In this document: positions 34,310 through 41,783 of the stretch, one piece after another
How the letters are laid out: every line of letters starts with the position of its first letter
Position numbering within the stretch: position 1 is the stretch's first letter
The notes under the pieces: model-generated
Told to the model about the DNA's origin: nothing
Database searches by the model: none
The model's input: the letters and a program-made list of their open reading frames with translations, nothing else
Assembly (NCBI RefSeq): GCF_900091515.1
Contig: NZ_LT607410.1
Location: 6,610,135 to 6,674,134 of the forward strand
DNA length: 64,000 bases
Source: Micromonospora purpureochromogenes
GTDB lineage: Bacteria > Actinomycetota > Actinomycetes > Mycobacteriales > Micromonosporaceae
Direction: 5' to 3'
Translations under genes and position numbers: made by a program

Positions 34310-36778
34310 ATGACCACCTCACTCGCCGACCACCTGCGCGCCCTGCCCGACGAGTCGCTGGCCGCCCTGCTCCAGCTGCGGCCCGACCTCGTGGTGCCGG
34401 TGCCCGCCGACGTCTCCGCCCTCGCCATCCGGGCCGAGTCGCGGGTCTCCGTGGCCCGCGCGCTGGACGGGCTCGACCAGTTCACCCTCCAGATCCTCGA
34501 CGCCGCCCGACTCACCCGGCACCCCGAGGAGGGCACCACCTCCACCGACGCCGTCCTCGCGATGGCCACCGCCGGGCCGCACCCGCCCGCCCCGACCACC
34601 GTCCGGGGTGCAGTGGACCGGCTGCGCGCGCGCTTCCTGCTGTACGGCCCGGAGCACGCCCTGCACGTCGCGGGCAGCGTCGACGAGGTCTCCGCGTACC
34701 CGGCGGGGCTGGGGCGACCGGCGGCGGAGCTGGACGCGCGGACGGCGGCGCTCTGCGCGGACCCGGCGAAGCTGCGGCGGACGCTGCTGGCCGCTCCGCC
34801 CTCGGCCCGGGCGATCCTGGACCGGCTCGCCGCCGGGCCGCCGGTGGGCAGCGTGCCGCCGGGCGCCCTCCAGGCGCCCCCGGTCGGCGCGGAGGACGAC
34901 CTGCCGCCGGACGCCACCAACGGCGGCGCGCCCACCGGCTCGCCCATCCGCTGGCTGGTCGACGCCCGGCTGCTCGTGCCGGTCTCGGCCGGCACCGTGG
35001 AGCTGCCCCGCGAGGTGGGGCTGCTGCTGCGCCGGGACAGCGGCCCGCTGGGCCCGCTGCGCACCAGCCCGCCGTCGGTCACCGCGCCGCCGCGCGAGCC
35101 GAAGGCCGTCGACTCCGCCGGGGCCGGGCAGACCATGGAGCTGGTACGCCACACCGAGGCGCTGCTGGAGAGCCTGGCGGCCGAGCCGGCCCCGGTGCTG
35201 CGTTCGGGCGGTGTCGGCGTCCGTGACCTGCGCCGGCTGGCCCGCGGCGTCGGGCTGGACGAGCCGGCCACCGCGCTGGTCTTCGAGGTGGCGTACGCGG
35301 CCGGGCTGGTCGGCGAGCTGGACCTGCCCGGGACCACCACCGGCCGCTACGGCGCCGACCAGCAGGTGCTGCCCACCGGCGGGTACGAGGTGTGGCGGGC
35401 GATGTCGCTGGCCCACCGCTGGGAGCAGCTCGCCCGGGCCTGGCTGACGATGACCCGGCAGGTCGGGCTGGTCGGCCAGCGCGACGACCGGGACCGGCCG
35501 ATCAGCGCCCTCTCCGCCGAGGCGGAACGGGCCGGTGCGCCGGCCGCCCGGCGGGCGGTGCTCGGGGTGCTGGCCGACCTGGAGCCGGCCACCGCACCCA
35601 CCCCGGACGAGGTGCTGGAGCTGCTGGACTGGCGCGCTCCCCGGCGCAGCCGGGGCCGGGAGGCCGCGCACCGGGAGGTGTTGGCCGAGGCGGCCCAGCT
35701 GGGCGTCACCGGGCTCGGCGCGCTCACCTCGTACGGGCGGCTGCTGCTGGCCGACGTCACCGAGGCGGACGAGCGCGGCGGCGACGACCCGCTCGGCCTG
35801 CGCTCGGACGCCGAGAGCGGCGACCCGTCGAACGCCGTGCGGGCGCTGGACGCGCTGCTGCCCGCCCCGGTCGACCACTTCCTGGTGCAGGCCGACCTGA
35901 GCGTGGTGGTGCCCGGCCCGCCCGACCCGGCGCTCGCCGCCGAACTGGACGTGGTGGCCGAGCACGAGTCGGCCGGCGGGGCCAGCGTGCACCGGATCAC
36001 GACGGCGAGCGTGCGGCGCGCCCTGGACGCCGGGTACACCGCCGACGACCTGCACGCCCTGTTCCGCCGCCGGTCGCGCACCCCGATCCCGCAGGGGTTG
36101 ACGTACCTGGTGGACGACGTGGCGCGCAAGCACGGCGGGCTGCGCCTCGGCTCCGCCGGCGGGTACGTGCGCAGCGACGACGAGGCGCTGCTCGCCGAGG
36201 TGCTGGCCGACCGGCGGCTGGAGTCGATGGCGTTCCGCCGGCTGGCGCCGACGGTGCTGGTCACCCCGTACCAGGTGGGGCGGATGCTGATCGCGCTGCG
36301 CGACGCCGGGTACGCGCCGGTGCCGGAGGACACCAGCGGCGCGACGGTGCTGTCCCGGCCGAAGACCCGGCGGGCGCCCGCCCGGGCGTCGGTGAGTACC
36401 CGCGCGCTGGATCCGCTGGCCGCGCCGAAGCTGGCGATGCCCCGGCTGCTGGGCGTGGTGGAGCAGATCCGGCGGGGCGACGCGGCGGCGCGGGCGGCCC
36501 GGCGGGCCCCGGCGGTGGTGCGCGGCAGCGCGGCCCGGGTGGCCGCCGGCCCGATGCCGGCGCACAGCCACAGCGAGGCCCTGGCGGTGCTGCAACAGGC
36601 GGTACGGGACAAGGCGCTGGTCTGGGTCGGCTACGTCGACGCGCACGGGGCGACCGCGTCCCGGCTGCTCCGGCCGGTGTCGATCGGCGCCGGTTACCTG
36701 CGCGCCGAGGACGACCGGACGGAGATGCTGCACACCTTCGCGCTGCACCGGATCACCGCGGCGGTGCGGGAGGACTGA
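34310..36778 (+). CDS. Helicase-associated (XPB/Ssl2-like) protein with WYL-like C-terminus
   Basis: The 822-residue protein begins SLADHLRALPDESLAALLQLRPDL, typical of actinobacterial helicase-associated proteins, with several winged-helix-like regions and an XPB/Ssl2-like helicase_C_3 domain (about 500-640; HFLVQADLSVVVPGPPDP). The C-terminal 60 residues (LVWVGYVDAHG; RLLRPVSIGAGYL; FALHRITAA) look like a WYL fold. No Walker motifs are present. It lies 1.4 kb upstream of the XPB helicase, and the pair is conserved in this phylum, which suggests joint action in DNA repair or transcription-coupled remodelling. Confidence 0.85.
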   Translation: MTTSLADHLRALPDESLAALLQLRPDLVVPVPADVSALAIRAESRVSVARALDGLDQFTLQILDAARLTRHPEEGTTSTDAVLAMATAGPHPPAPTTVRGAVDRLRARFLLYGPEHALHVAGSVDEVSAYPAGLGRPAAELDARTAALCADPAKLRRTLLAAPPSARAILDRLAAGPPVGSVPPGALQAPPVGAEDDLPPDATNGGAPTGSPIRWLVDARLLVPVSAGTVELPREVGLLLRRDSGPLGPLRTSPPSVTAPPREPKAVDSAGAGQTMELVRHTEALLESLAAEPAPVLRSGGVGVRDLRRLARGVGLDEPATALVFEVAYAAGLVGELDLPGTTTGRYGADQQVLPTGGYEVWRAMSLAHRWEQLARAWLTMTRQVGLVGQRDDRDRPISALSAEAERAGAPAARRAVLGVLADLEPATAPTPDEVLELLDWRAPRRSRGREAAHREVLAEAAQLGVTGLGALTSYGRLLLADVTEADERGGDDPLGLRSDAESGDPSNAVRALDALLPAPVDHFLVQADLSVVVPGPPDPALAAELDVVAEHESAGGASVHRITTASVRRALDAGYTADDLHALFRRRSRTPIPQGLTYLVDDVARKHGGLRLGSAGGYVRSDDEALLAEVLADRRLESMAFRRLAPTVLVTPYQVGRMLIALRDAGYAPVPEDTSGATVLSRPKTRRAPARASVSTRALDPLAAPKLAMPRLLGVVEQIRRGDAAARAARRAPAVVRGSAARVAAGPMPAHSHSEALAVLQQAVRDKALVWVGYVDAHGATASRLLRPVSIGAGYLRAEDDRTEMLHTFALHRITAAVRED

Positions 36779-36782
36779 GCGG

Positions 36783-37019
36783 TCAGCGCCGGCTGCGGCG
36801 CACGGTGCCGATCACGGAGACGGCGAGCAGCAGGGCGAACGCGGCGCCGGCGGTCTCGCCGCCCGAGGCGACGAAGCCCTGCCGCTGCACCAGCCAGCCG
36901 AAGAGGAACCAGGCGACGAGGGCGAGCGCGGCGGCGGTGTAGCCGACCAGCGTCGCCGTGGAGACCTCGTCGGCCGGCGGCGGCTCGTCGTCGGTGGCCG
37001 TTTCCTGGTCGACGCTCAT
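36783..37019 (-). CDS. Small two-helix membrane protein
   Basis: The 78-residue protein has an acidic N-terminus (about 1-20) and two hydrophobic helices (about 22-43 and 51-70), ending in VRRSRR. No family is recognised. It stops four bases from the convergent stop of the helicase-associated gene, and the terminator of the L,D-transpeptidase gene lies upstream of it. Confidence 0.75.
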   Translation of the reverse strand: MSVDQETATDDEPPPADEVSTATLVGYTAAALALVAWFLFGWLVQRQGFVASGGETAGAAFALLLAVSVIGTVRRSRR

Positions 37020-37097
37020 TGCCAGCCCTCCCGCCCCGTCCGGCTCCCGCCCTCCAGCGTGGCACCCGGATTCCTGGCCGCCCAGGGGCCAAAACCC

Positions 37098-37140
37098 TGA
37101 ATCGCCGCCCCGACAGTCGGACTGTCGGGGCGGCGATTCA
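37098..37140 (-). terminator. Rho-independent terminator of the L,D-transpeptidase gene
   Basis: A perfect 20-bp stem (37098-37117 with 37121-37140) and 3-base loop lie 17 bases beyond the stop. On the minus strand the stem is followed by GGGTTTTGG. Confidence 0.85.
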
Positions 37141-37156
37141 TGTTGCGGGCCGCGGC

Positions 37157-38047
37157 TCAGGTGCCGGGGCGGCGGCCGACCAGCGTCACGCGGGAGCCGA
37201 CCGAGCCGAGCTCCCACCAGCGGACCGCGTCGGTGTGCAGCAGGTTGACGCAGCCGTGCGAGCCGATCGAGGAGTTGTGCAGGTAGGTGGTGGTCTCGTG
37301 GAAGCCGATCCCGCCGTTGAAGCGCTGCCAGTAGGGCAGCCACACGTCGTACGGGTCCGACCACTCCTTCAGCTTCCGGAGGTTGACCTTGTAGGTGCCC
37401 GCGGGAGTGGCGTAGCCGGACATGCCGGTGCGGGTGACCGTCGGCTTGGCCACCACCTTGCCGTCGCGCATCACCCAGGTGGTCTGCTTGGTCAGGTCCA
37501 CACAGAAGGTGGTGCCGGAGCCGGCGTTGCACCGGCTGGTGTCCGTGTTCGCCAGCCGCTTCGCCACGTCGTACGTGAGCGGTCCGGCCCGGCCGGCGGC
37601 CGGGCGGATGTCGTACCGCTGCTGGAACTTCTTGATCGCCGCGCAGTCGGCGTCGGACTGCCGGCCGTCGACGCTGACCGTGCCGAACCCGCCCAGCCGG
37701 GCGAGGTAGCCCTCCACCTCGCGCTGGTACTCCCCCTGCTCGCAGCGGGTCTTGTTCTGCGGCGTCGGGTTGGCGATCCGGCGGCCGCGCTCCGGCTTCG
37801 GCGGCGTGGTGAGGCGCGGCGTCGTCGCCGCGGCCTTCAGCTTCGGGGCCGGGGTGGTGGGCTGGGTCAGCTGGTCGGGCGGCGCGACGCCGCTCGCCCC
37901 CGTTACCTGTTCCGCATTGCCGACCGGGGCGAGCCCTCCTCCAGTGCCACCCGGATCGGCCTGCGGGTCGAGCGCGCATCCACCGGCGCCGACCAGCGTG
38001 ACCACCGCCAGGGCGGCCATCCGGATGGTGAAACCTCTATGCCTCAT
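37157..38047 (-). CDS. L,D-transpeptidase lipoprotein (YkuD)
   Basis: The 296-residue protein has an N-terminal signal with a probable lipobox ending at Cys24 (GAGGC), a Pro/Thr-rich linker, a peptidoglycan-binding domain 1 (about 118-165; CAAIKKFQQRYDI) and a YkuD domain with catalytic IGSHGCVNLL, His264 and Cys266. It should cross-link peptidoglycan stems 3-3 at the outer face of the membrane. GGGAGG precedes ATG 38047. It is divergent from the XPB gene, 178 bases apart. Confidence 0.93.
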   Translation of the reverse strand: MRHRGFTIRMAALAVVTLVGAGGCALDPQADPGGTGGGLAPVGNAEQVTGASGVAPPDQLTQPTTPAPKLKAAATTPRLTTPPKPERGRRIANPTPQNKTRCEQGEYQREVEGYLARLGGFGTVSVDGRQSDADCAAIKKFQQRYDIRPAAGRAGPLTYDVAKRLANTDTSRCNAGSGTTFCVDLTKQTTWVMRDGKVVAKPTVTRTGMSGYATPAGTYKVNLRKLKEWSDPYDVWLPYWQRFNGGIGFHETTTYLHNSSIGSHGCVNLLHTDAVRWWELGSVGSRVTLVGRRPGT

Positions 38048-38225
38048 TGAGCCTCCCGATAGCCGTCCCACTGGGTAGACGTTCGGCCGTTGGGAAACGT
38101 TGCGTCGTTTGGGCATTTTTCTGTGCGCCCCCGACCCCGTGCAACACTGGATGGTCGGCCTGCGGCGGGGGTGTCCCCGCCGATGACGGGTAGCCGACAA
38201 GCCCGGCCGAGGAGAGGACGCTGGC

Positions 38226-39905
38226 GTGAGCGGTGGACCACTGATCGTGCAGTCGGACAAGACCCTGCTGCTGGAGATCGACCACCCCGACGCGCAGGCC
38301 TGTCGGATGGCGATCGCCCCCTTCGCCGAGCTGGAGCGCTCCCCGGAGCACGTGCACACCTACCGGCTCACCCCGCTGGGGCTGTGGAACGCCCGGGCCG
38401 CCGGCCACGACGCCGAGGCGGTGGTGGACGCGCTGATCAAGTACTCCCGCTACCCCGTGCCGCACGGGCTGCTGGTGGACGTCGCCGAGACGATGGACCG
38501 GTACGGCCGGCTCCAGCTCGCCAACGACCCGGCGCACGGCCTGGTGCTGCGGGCACTGGACCGGCTGGTGCTGATCGAGGTAGCCAAGAGCAAGAAGCTC
38601 GCCGGCATGCTCGGCAACAAGATCGACGACGACACCATCCAGGTGCACCCCTCCGAGCGCGGCCGGCTCAAGCAGGCGCTGCTCAAGCTCGGCTGGCCGG
38701 CGGAGGACCTGGCCGGGTACGTCGACGGCGAGGCGCACCAGATCGAGCTGGCCGAGGCCGGCAAGGACGGCCGCAAGCCGTGGACGCTGCGGTCGTACCA
38801 GCGGGAGGCGGTGGAGGCGTTCTGGGCCGGCGGGTCGGGCGTGGTCGTGCTCCCCTGCGGCGCGGGCAAGACGCTGGTCGGGGCGGCGGCCATGGCCGAG
38901 GCGAAGGCCACGACGCTGATCCTGGTCACCAACACGGTCGCCGGCCGGCAGTGGAAGCGGGAGCTGATCGCCCGCACCTCGCTGACCGAGGAGGAGATCG
39001 GCGAGTACTCGGGCGAGCGCAAGGAGATCCGGCCGGTCACCATCGCGACGTACCAGGTGCTCACCTCGCGGCGCGGCGGCGCCTTCACCCACCTGGACCT
39101 GTTCGGCGCCCGCGACTGGGGCCTGGTCGTCTACGACGAGGTTCACCTGCTGCCCGCGCCGATCTTCCGGTTCACCGCGGACCTCCAGGCCCGCCGCCGG
39201 CTGGGCCTGACGGCGACTCTGGTACGCGAGGACGGCCGGGAGGGCGACGTGTTCAGCCTGATCGGCCCCAAGCGGTACGACGCGCCGTGGAAGGACATCG
39301 AGTCGCAGGGCTGGATCGCCCCGGCCCAGTGCACCGAGGTACGGGTGACGCTGACCGACGCCGAGCGGATGTCCTACGCGACGGCGGAGGCCGAGGAGCG
39401 CTACCGGATGGCGGCGACCGCCCGGACCAAGCTGCCGGTGGTGAAGGCGCTGGTCGACCGGCACCCGGCCGAGCAGACCCTGGTGATCGGTGCGTACATC
39501 GACCAGCTGCATCAGCTCGGCGAATACCTGGACGCGCCCATCATTCAAGGCTCGACCACCAACAAGGAGCGGGAACGGCTCTTCGACGCGTTCCGCTCGG
39601 GTGAGCTGCGGACCCTGGTGATTTCGAAGGTCGGCAACTTCTCCATCGACCTGCCGGAGGCGGCGGTGGCGATTCAGGTGTCGGGGACGTTCGGGTCGCG
39701 GCAGGAGGAGGCGCAGCGGCTGGGACGGGTGCTGCGGCCGAAGGCCGACGGCCGGCAGGCGCACTTCTACACGGTGGTGTCCCGGGACACGATCGACACG
39801 GAGTACGCGGCGCACCGGCAGCGGTTCCTGGCGGAGCAGGGGTACGCGTACACGATCGTGGACGCGGATGACGTACTGGGGCCGAAGCTGCCCACCGTCG
39901 ATTGA
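38226..39905 (+). CDS. DNA repair helicase, XPB/Rad25-like
   Basis: The 559-residue SF2 helicase has an N-terminal XPB-type damage-recognition region, Walker A LPCGAGKTLVGA at about 209-220, DEVH at 304-307, motif III LTATLVRED and motif VI QEEAQRLGRVLRPK. Bacterial XPB proteins unwind DNA 3'-5' and are linked to repair. It starts at GTG 38226. Its 3' end marks the sharp change into the low-GC island, so it may be the fixed flank of an insertion hot spot. Confidence 0.93.
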   Translation: MSGGPLIVQSDKTLLLEIDHPDAQACRMAIAPFAELERSPEHVHTYRLTPLGLWNARAAGHDAEAVVDALIKYSRYPVPHGLLVDVAETMDRYGRLQLANDPAHGLVLRALDRLVLIEVAKSKKLAGMLGNKIDDDTIQVHPSERGRLKQALLKLGWPAEDLAGYVDGEAHQIELAEAGKDGRKPWTLRSYQREAVEAFWAGGSGVVVLPCGAGKTLVGAAAMAEAKATTLILVTNTVAGRQWKRELIARTSLTEEEIGEYSGERKEIRPVTIATYQVLTSRRGGAFTHLDLFGARDWGLVVYDEVHLLPAPIFRFTADLQARRRLGLTATLVREDGREGDVFSLIGPKRYDAPWKDIESQGWIAPAQCTEVRVTLTDAERMSYATAEAEERYRMAATARTKLPVVKALVDRHPAEQTLVIGAYIDQLHQLGEYLDAPIIQGSTTNKERERLFDAFRSGELRTLVISKVGNFSIDLPEAAVAIQVSGTFGSRQEEAQRLGRVLRPKADGRQAHFYTVVSRDTIDTEYAAHRQRFLAEQGYAYTIVDADDVLGPKLPTVD

Positions 39906-40051
39906 TTTCGTGCCAGTCGACCGCTCCCGCGATATTGCGGCGTCGGGCTCACCCCACACGCACCCTCTTGCTCTTCCGCAACGCGCTCCTACCGCCCATG
40001 CGAATGGAGACCAAGAGCACGCCTCTCATTTTCGCTATGCTGCAGTAGGGG

Positions 40052-40663
40052 CTACCTGGGCGCCGGGGTTGGCCACCGCTTCAACTGTTCCCGACTCATC
40101 GGCAACACGAGCCCTCCAGTGAGGCCCTTGTCGCTAAGTTGCTCCCACATGCTTCTCAACTTAACGCGCGCGATTGCGTCCTCCTGCAGAGCAGCAATCA
40201 AAACATCTACGGTGCTATGCGCTCGAATTCCCAGATTATCGGCCACTTTCCGTGCCGGGCTCTCGTCGATCAGCGCTATAGACGCCGTCTCCTGCGCAAA
40301 CACTAGAGTTTCCGACTCACCGAGATCCGTATTTCCTGCGGACGGCTCCCGCTGTTCGGCACGAACAAGGTCCCGCATTTTGTCAACCTGTGCGCGGTCC
40401 GCGCACACATGCGGTTCCCCCAGAGCGCTCCTGCTGGTTCCGATCCACGGTCGTGCAGCAGCAGCAAGCTCAAGGTTCCGCTGGCTTGAGGGACGCCTCT
40501 GCGCGTGATGTGCAACCTCGTCCGCAACCGCTGCAGTCCATCGCATGCGCTGGTGGTATCTACTTCGAATAAATCGAACTCCGCCAGGCATGCCGCCAAA
40601 GCACAAAAGCGGGCCAGTGTCGAACGCGACCATCTTCGTTGGGAAAGACGCTGTCTCAGACAT
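40052..40663 (-). CDS. PIN-domain nuclease-like protein (operon gene 4)
   Basis: The 203-residue protein has acidic residues in PIN order: Asp15 in MVAFDTGPLL, Glu49 in VADEVAHHA, Asp113/Glu116 in TDLGESETL, and Asp133-Glu134 in ALIDESPARKVA; DESPAR is common in PIN proteins of the DUF3368 type. It should be a Mg-dependent RNase or DNase. ATG 40661-40663 overlaps the stop of the receiver gene by 8 bases (ATGTCTGA), so translation is coupled. There is no antitoxin beside it. As the last gene it may be the effector, held or triggered by the upstream receiver protein. Confidence 0.75.
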   Translation of the reverse strand: MSETASFPTKMVAFDTGPLLCFGGMPGGVRFIRSRYHQRMRWTAAVADEVAHHAQRRPSSQRNLELAAAARPWIGTSRSALGEPHVCADRAQVDKMRDLVRAEQREPSAGNTDLGESETLVFAQETASIALIDESPARKVADNLGIRAHSTVDVLIAALQEDAIARVKLRSMWEQLSDKGLTGGLVLPMSREQLKRWPTPAPR

Positions 40664-41783
40664 CTTGGCTGCCCGCCTCCGCTCGCCGCCTGTCGCCTCG
40701 CGCAATCATACGGTATAGAGCCCGGTCGTCCTGGAGCTCGTCGAACCGAGCCCACGGTTCCTGAGCGAAAACTGGCCAGAAGTCAGGCGCTAAGCGGACA
40801 CAGCTAGAGGCATCTGCAACGTCAATCGGGGCGTAGTCGCTGTCAATGGTCATAACGGGCGCGTCCATGCTGAGCGTGCGCACCGGCTGTCCGTGCATCG
40901 CTGTCATTTGTTCCGCGAGGGCCGCCGCCTCGGTGAGCTCGGGGGACGCCTCCATCAGGAGATCGTCAACCAACGCATCCAGACCCGCACGCCACCAACG
41001 CCCATCGCTCAATGCTGCGAGGTGGCCCGTATACCTACACTCACCCAGCGCGGCCGAGAGCGGGGACGTGCCTCGGAGGATCGCATCGAAGTCAACCACG
41101 TCGAGCCGGAGAAGGGTCGCCGCCCAATGCCTGGGGAGGAGGAACGTCGGGAAAGGAAGGATGCGATGTGCGAACCATCGGAGCCAAGCGGTGCCCGCGG
41201 TATATGCGGCAACAGTATTTTCGGGGGGATTGCACACCTGAACGTCCGCTAATGCCCCCTCGGTCCATTTCGCGTCGGGCAAGTTCAACCAACCCTTACC
41301 CTCGTTCCATCGCAACGGATCAGAAAGCAGTGGCCGTAGCCCTTCGACCGCTTCGGCAAGGCTGTGGAGCTGATCCGCAACATTGCCGTCCTCCTTCTTA
41401 AGGACCCAGTCCAGGCCGTATTGGGCGGCGATGGCAGGCTTGCGGATCTCTACTGGAAGTCCATCGGCAAGTGCAGGAAGTTCGCCCGTGCGCAGGACTA
41501 CCGCAGCGTGATGGTCACGTTTCCGCAGGTGACCCGAAACCACGGCAGCAATCGCGAGACCATCCTGAGGCCAGTACAGGCACTCAGGAGGATGCGAGAT
41601 CGTCGACCAGTCAAACCGATGGTCGATCGCGATGACGTCAGCCCACTGCATTTCATCTGCCGTTACCGCGTCCGGCGGGCGCACCTCTACCTCGAGATTG
41701 GACGCACGCAGGCCAGCGGCAACTGATTCCTCCTTCTTGACCTCGTCGTCGATCACAAGAACTCGAGGGGTGTTTGAGCTCAC
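40656..41783 (-). CDS. Receiver-domain protein with novel C-terminal region (operon gene 3)
   Basis: The 375-residue protein starts RVLVIDDEVKKEESV. The receiver residues are all present: acidic pair Asp12-Asp13, phospho-acceptor Asp54 in ADVIAIDHRFDW, Thr99 in AVVLRTGE and Lys119/Lys120 in DWVLKKEDG. Residues about 140-375 match no DNA-binding output domain I know; they are rich in Trp and Arg (WNEGKGWLNLPDAKW; AWLRWFAHRILPFP). The GTG start at 41783 overlaps the kinase-like gene stop by 4 bases. It is likely the phosphorylation target of the GHKL protein and may control the PIN protein. Confidence 0.78.
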   Translation of the reverse strand: MSSNTPRVLVIDDEVKKEESVAAGLRASNLEVEVRPPDAVTADEMQWADVIAIDHRFDWSTISHPPECLYWPQDGLAIAAVVSGHLRKRDHHAAVVLRTGELPALADGLPVEIRKPAIAAQYGLDWVLKKEDGNVADQLHSLAEAVEGLRPLLSDPLRWNEGKGWLNLPDAKWTEGALADVQVCNPPENTVAAYTAGTAWLRWFAHRILPFPTFLLPRHWAATLLRLDVVDFDAILRGTSPLSAALGECRYTGHLAALSDGRWWRAGLDALVDDLLMEASPELTEAAALAEQMTAMHGQPVRTLSMDAPVMTIDSDYAPIDVADASSCVRLAPDFWPVFAQEPWARFDELQDDRALYRMIARGDRRRAEAGSQDV

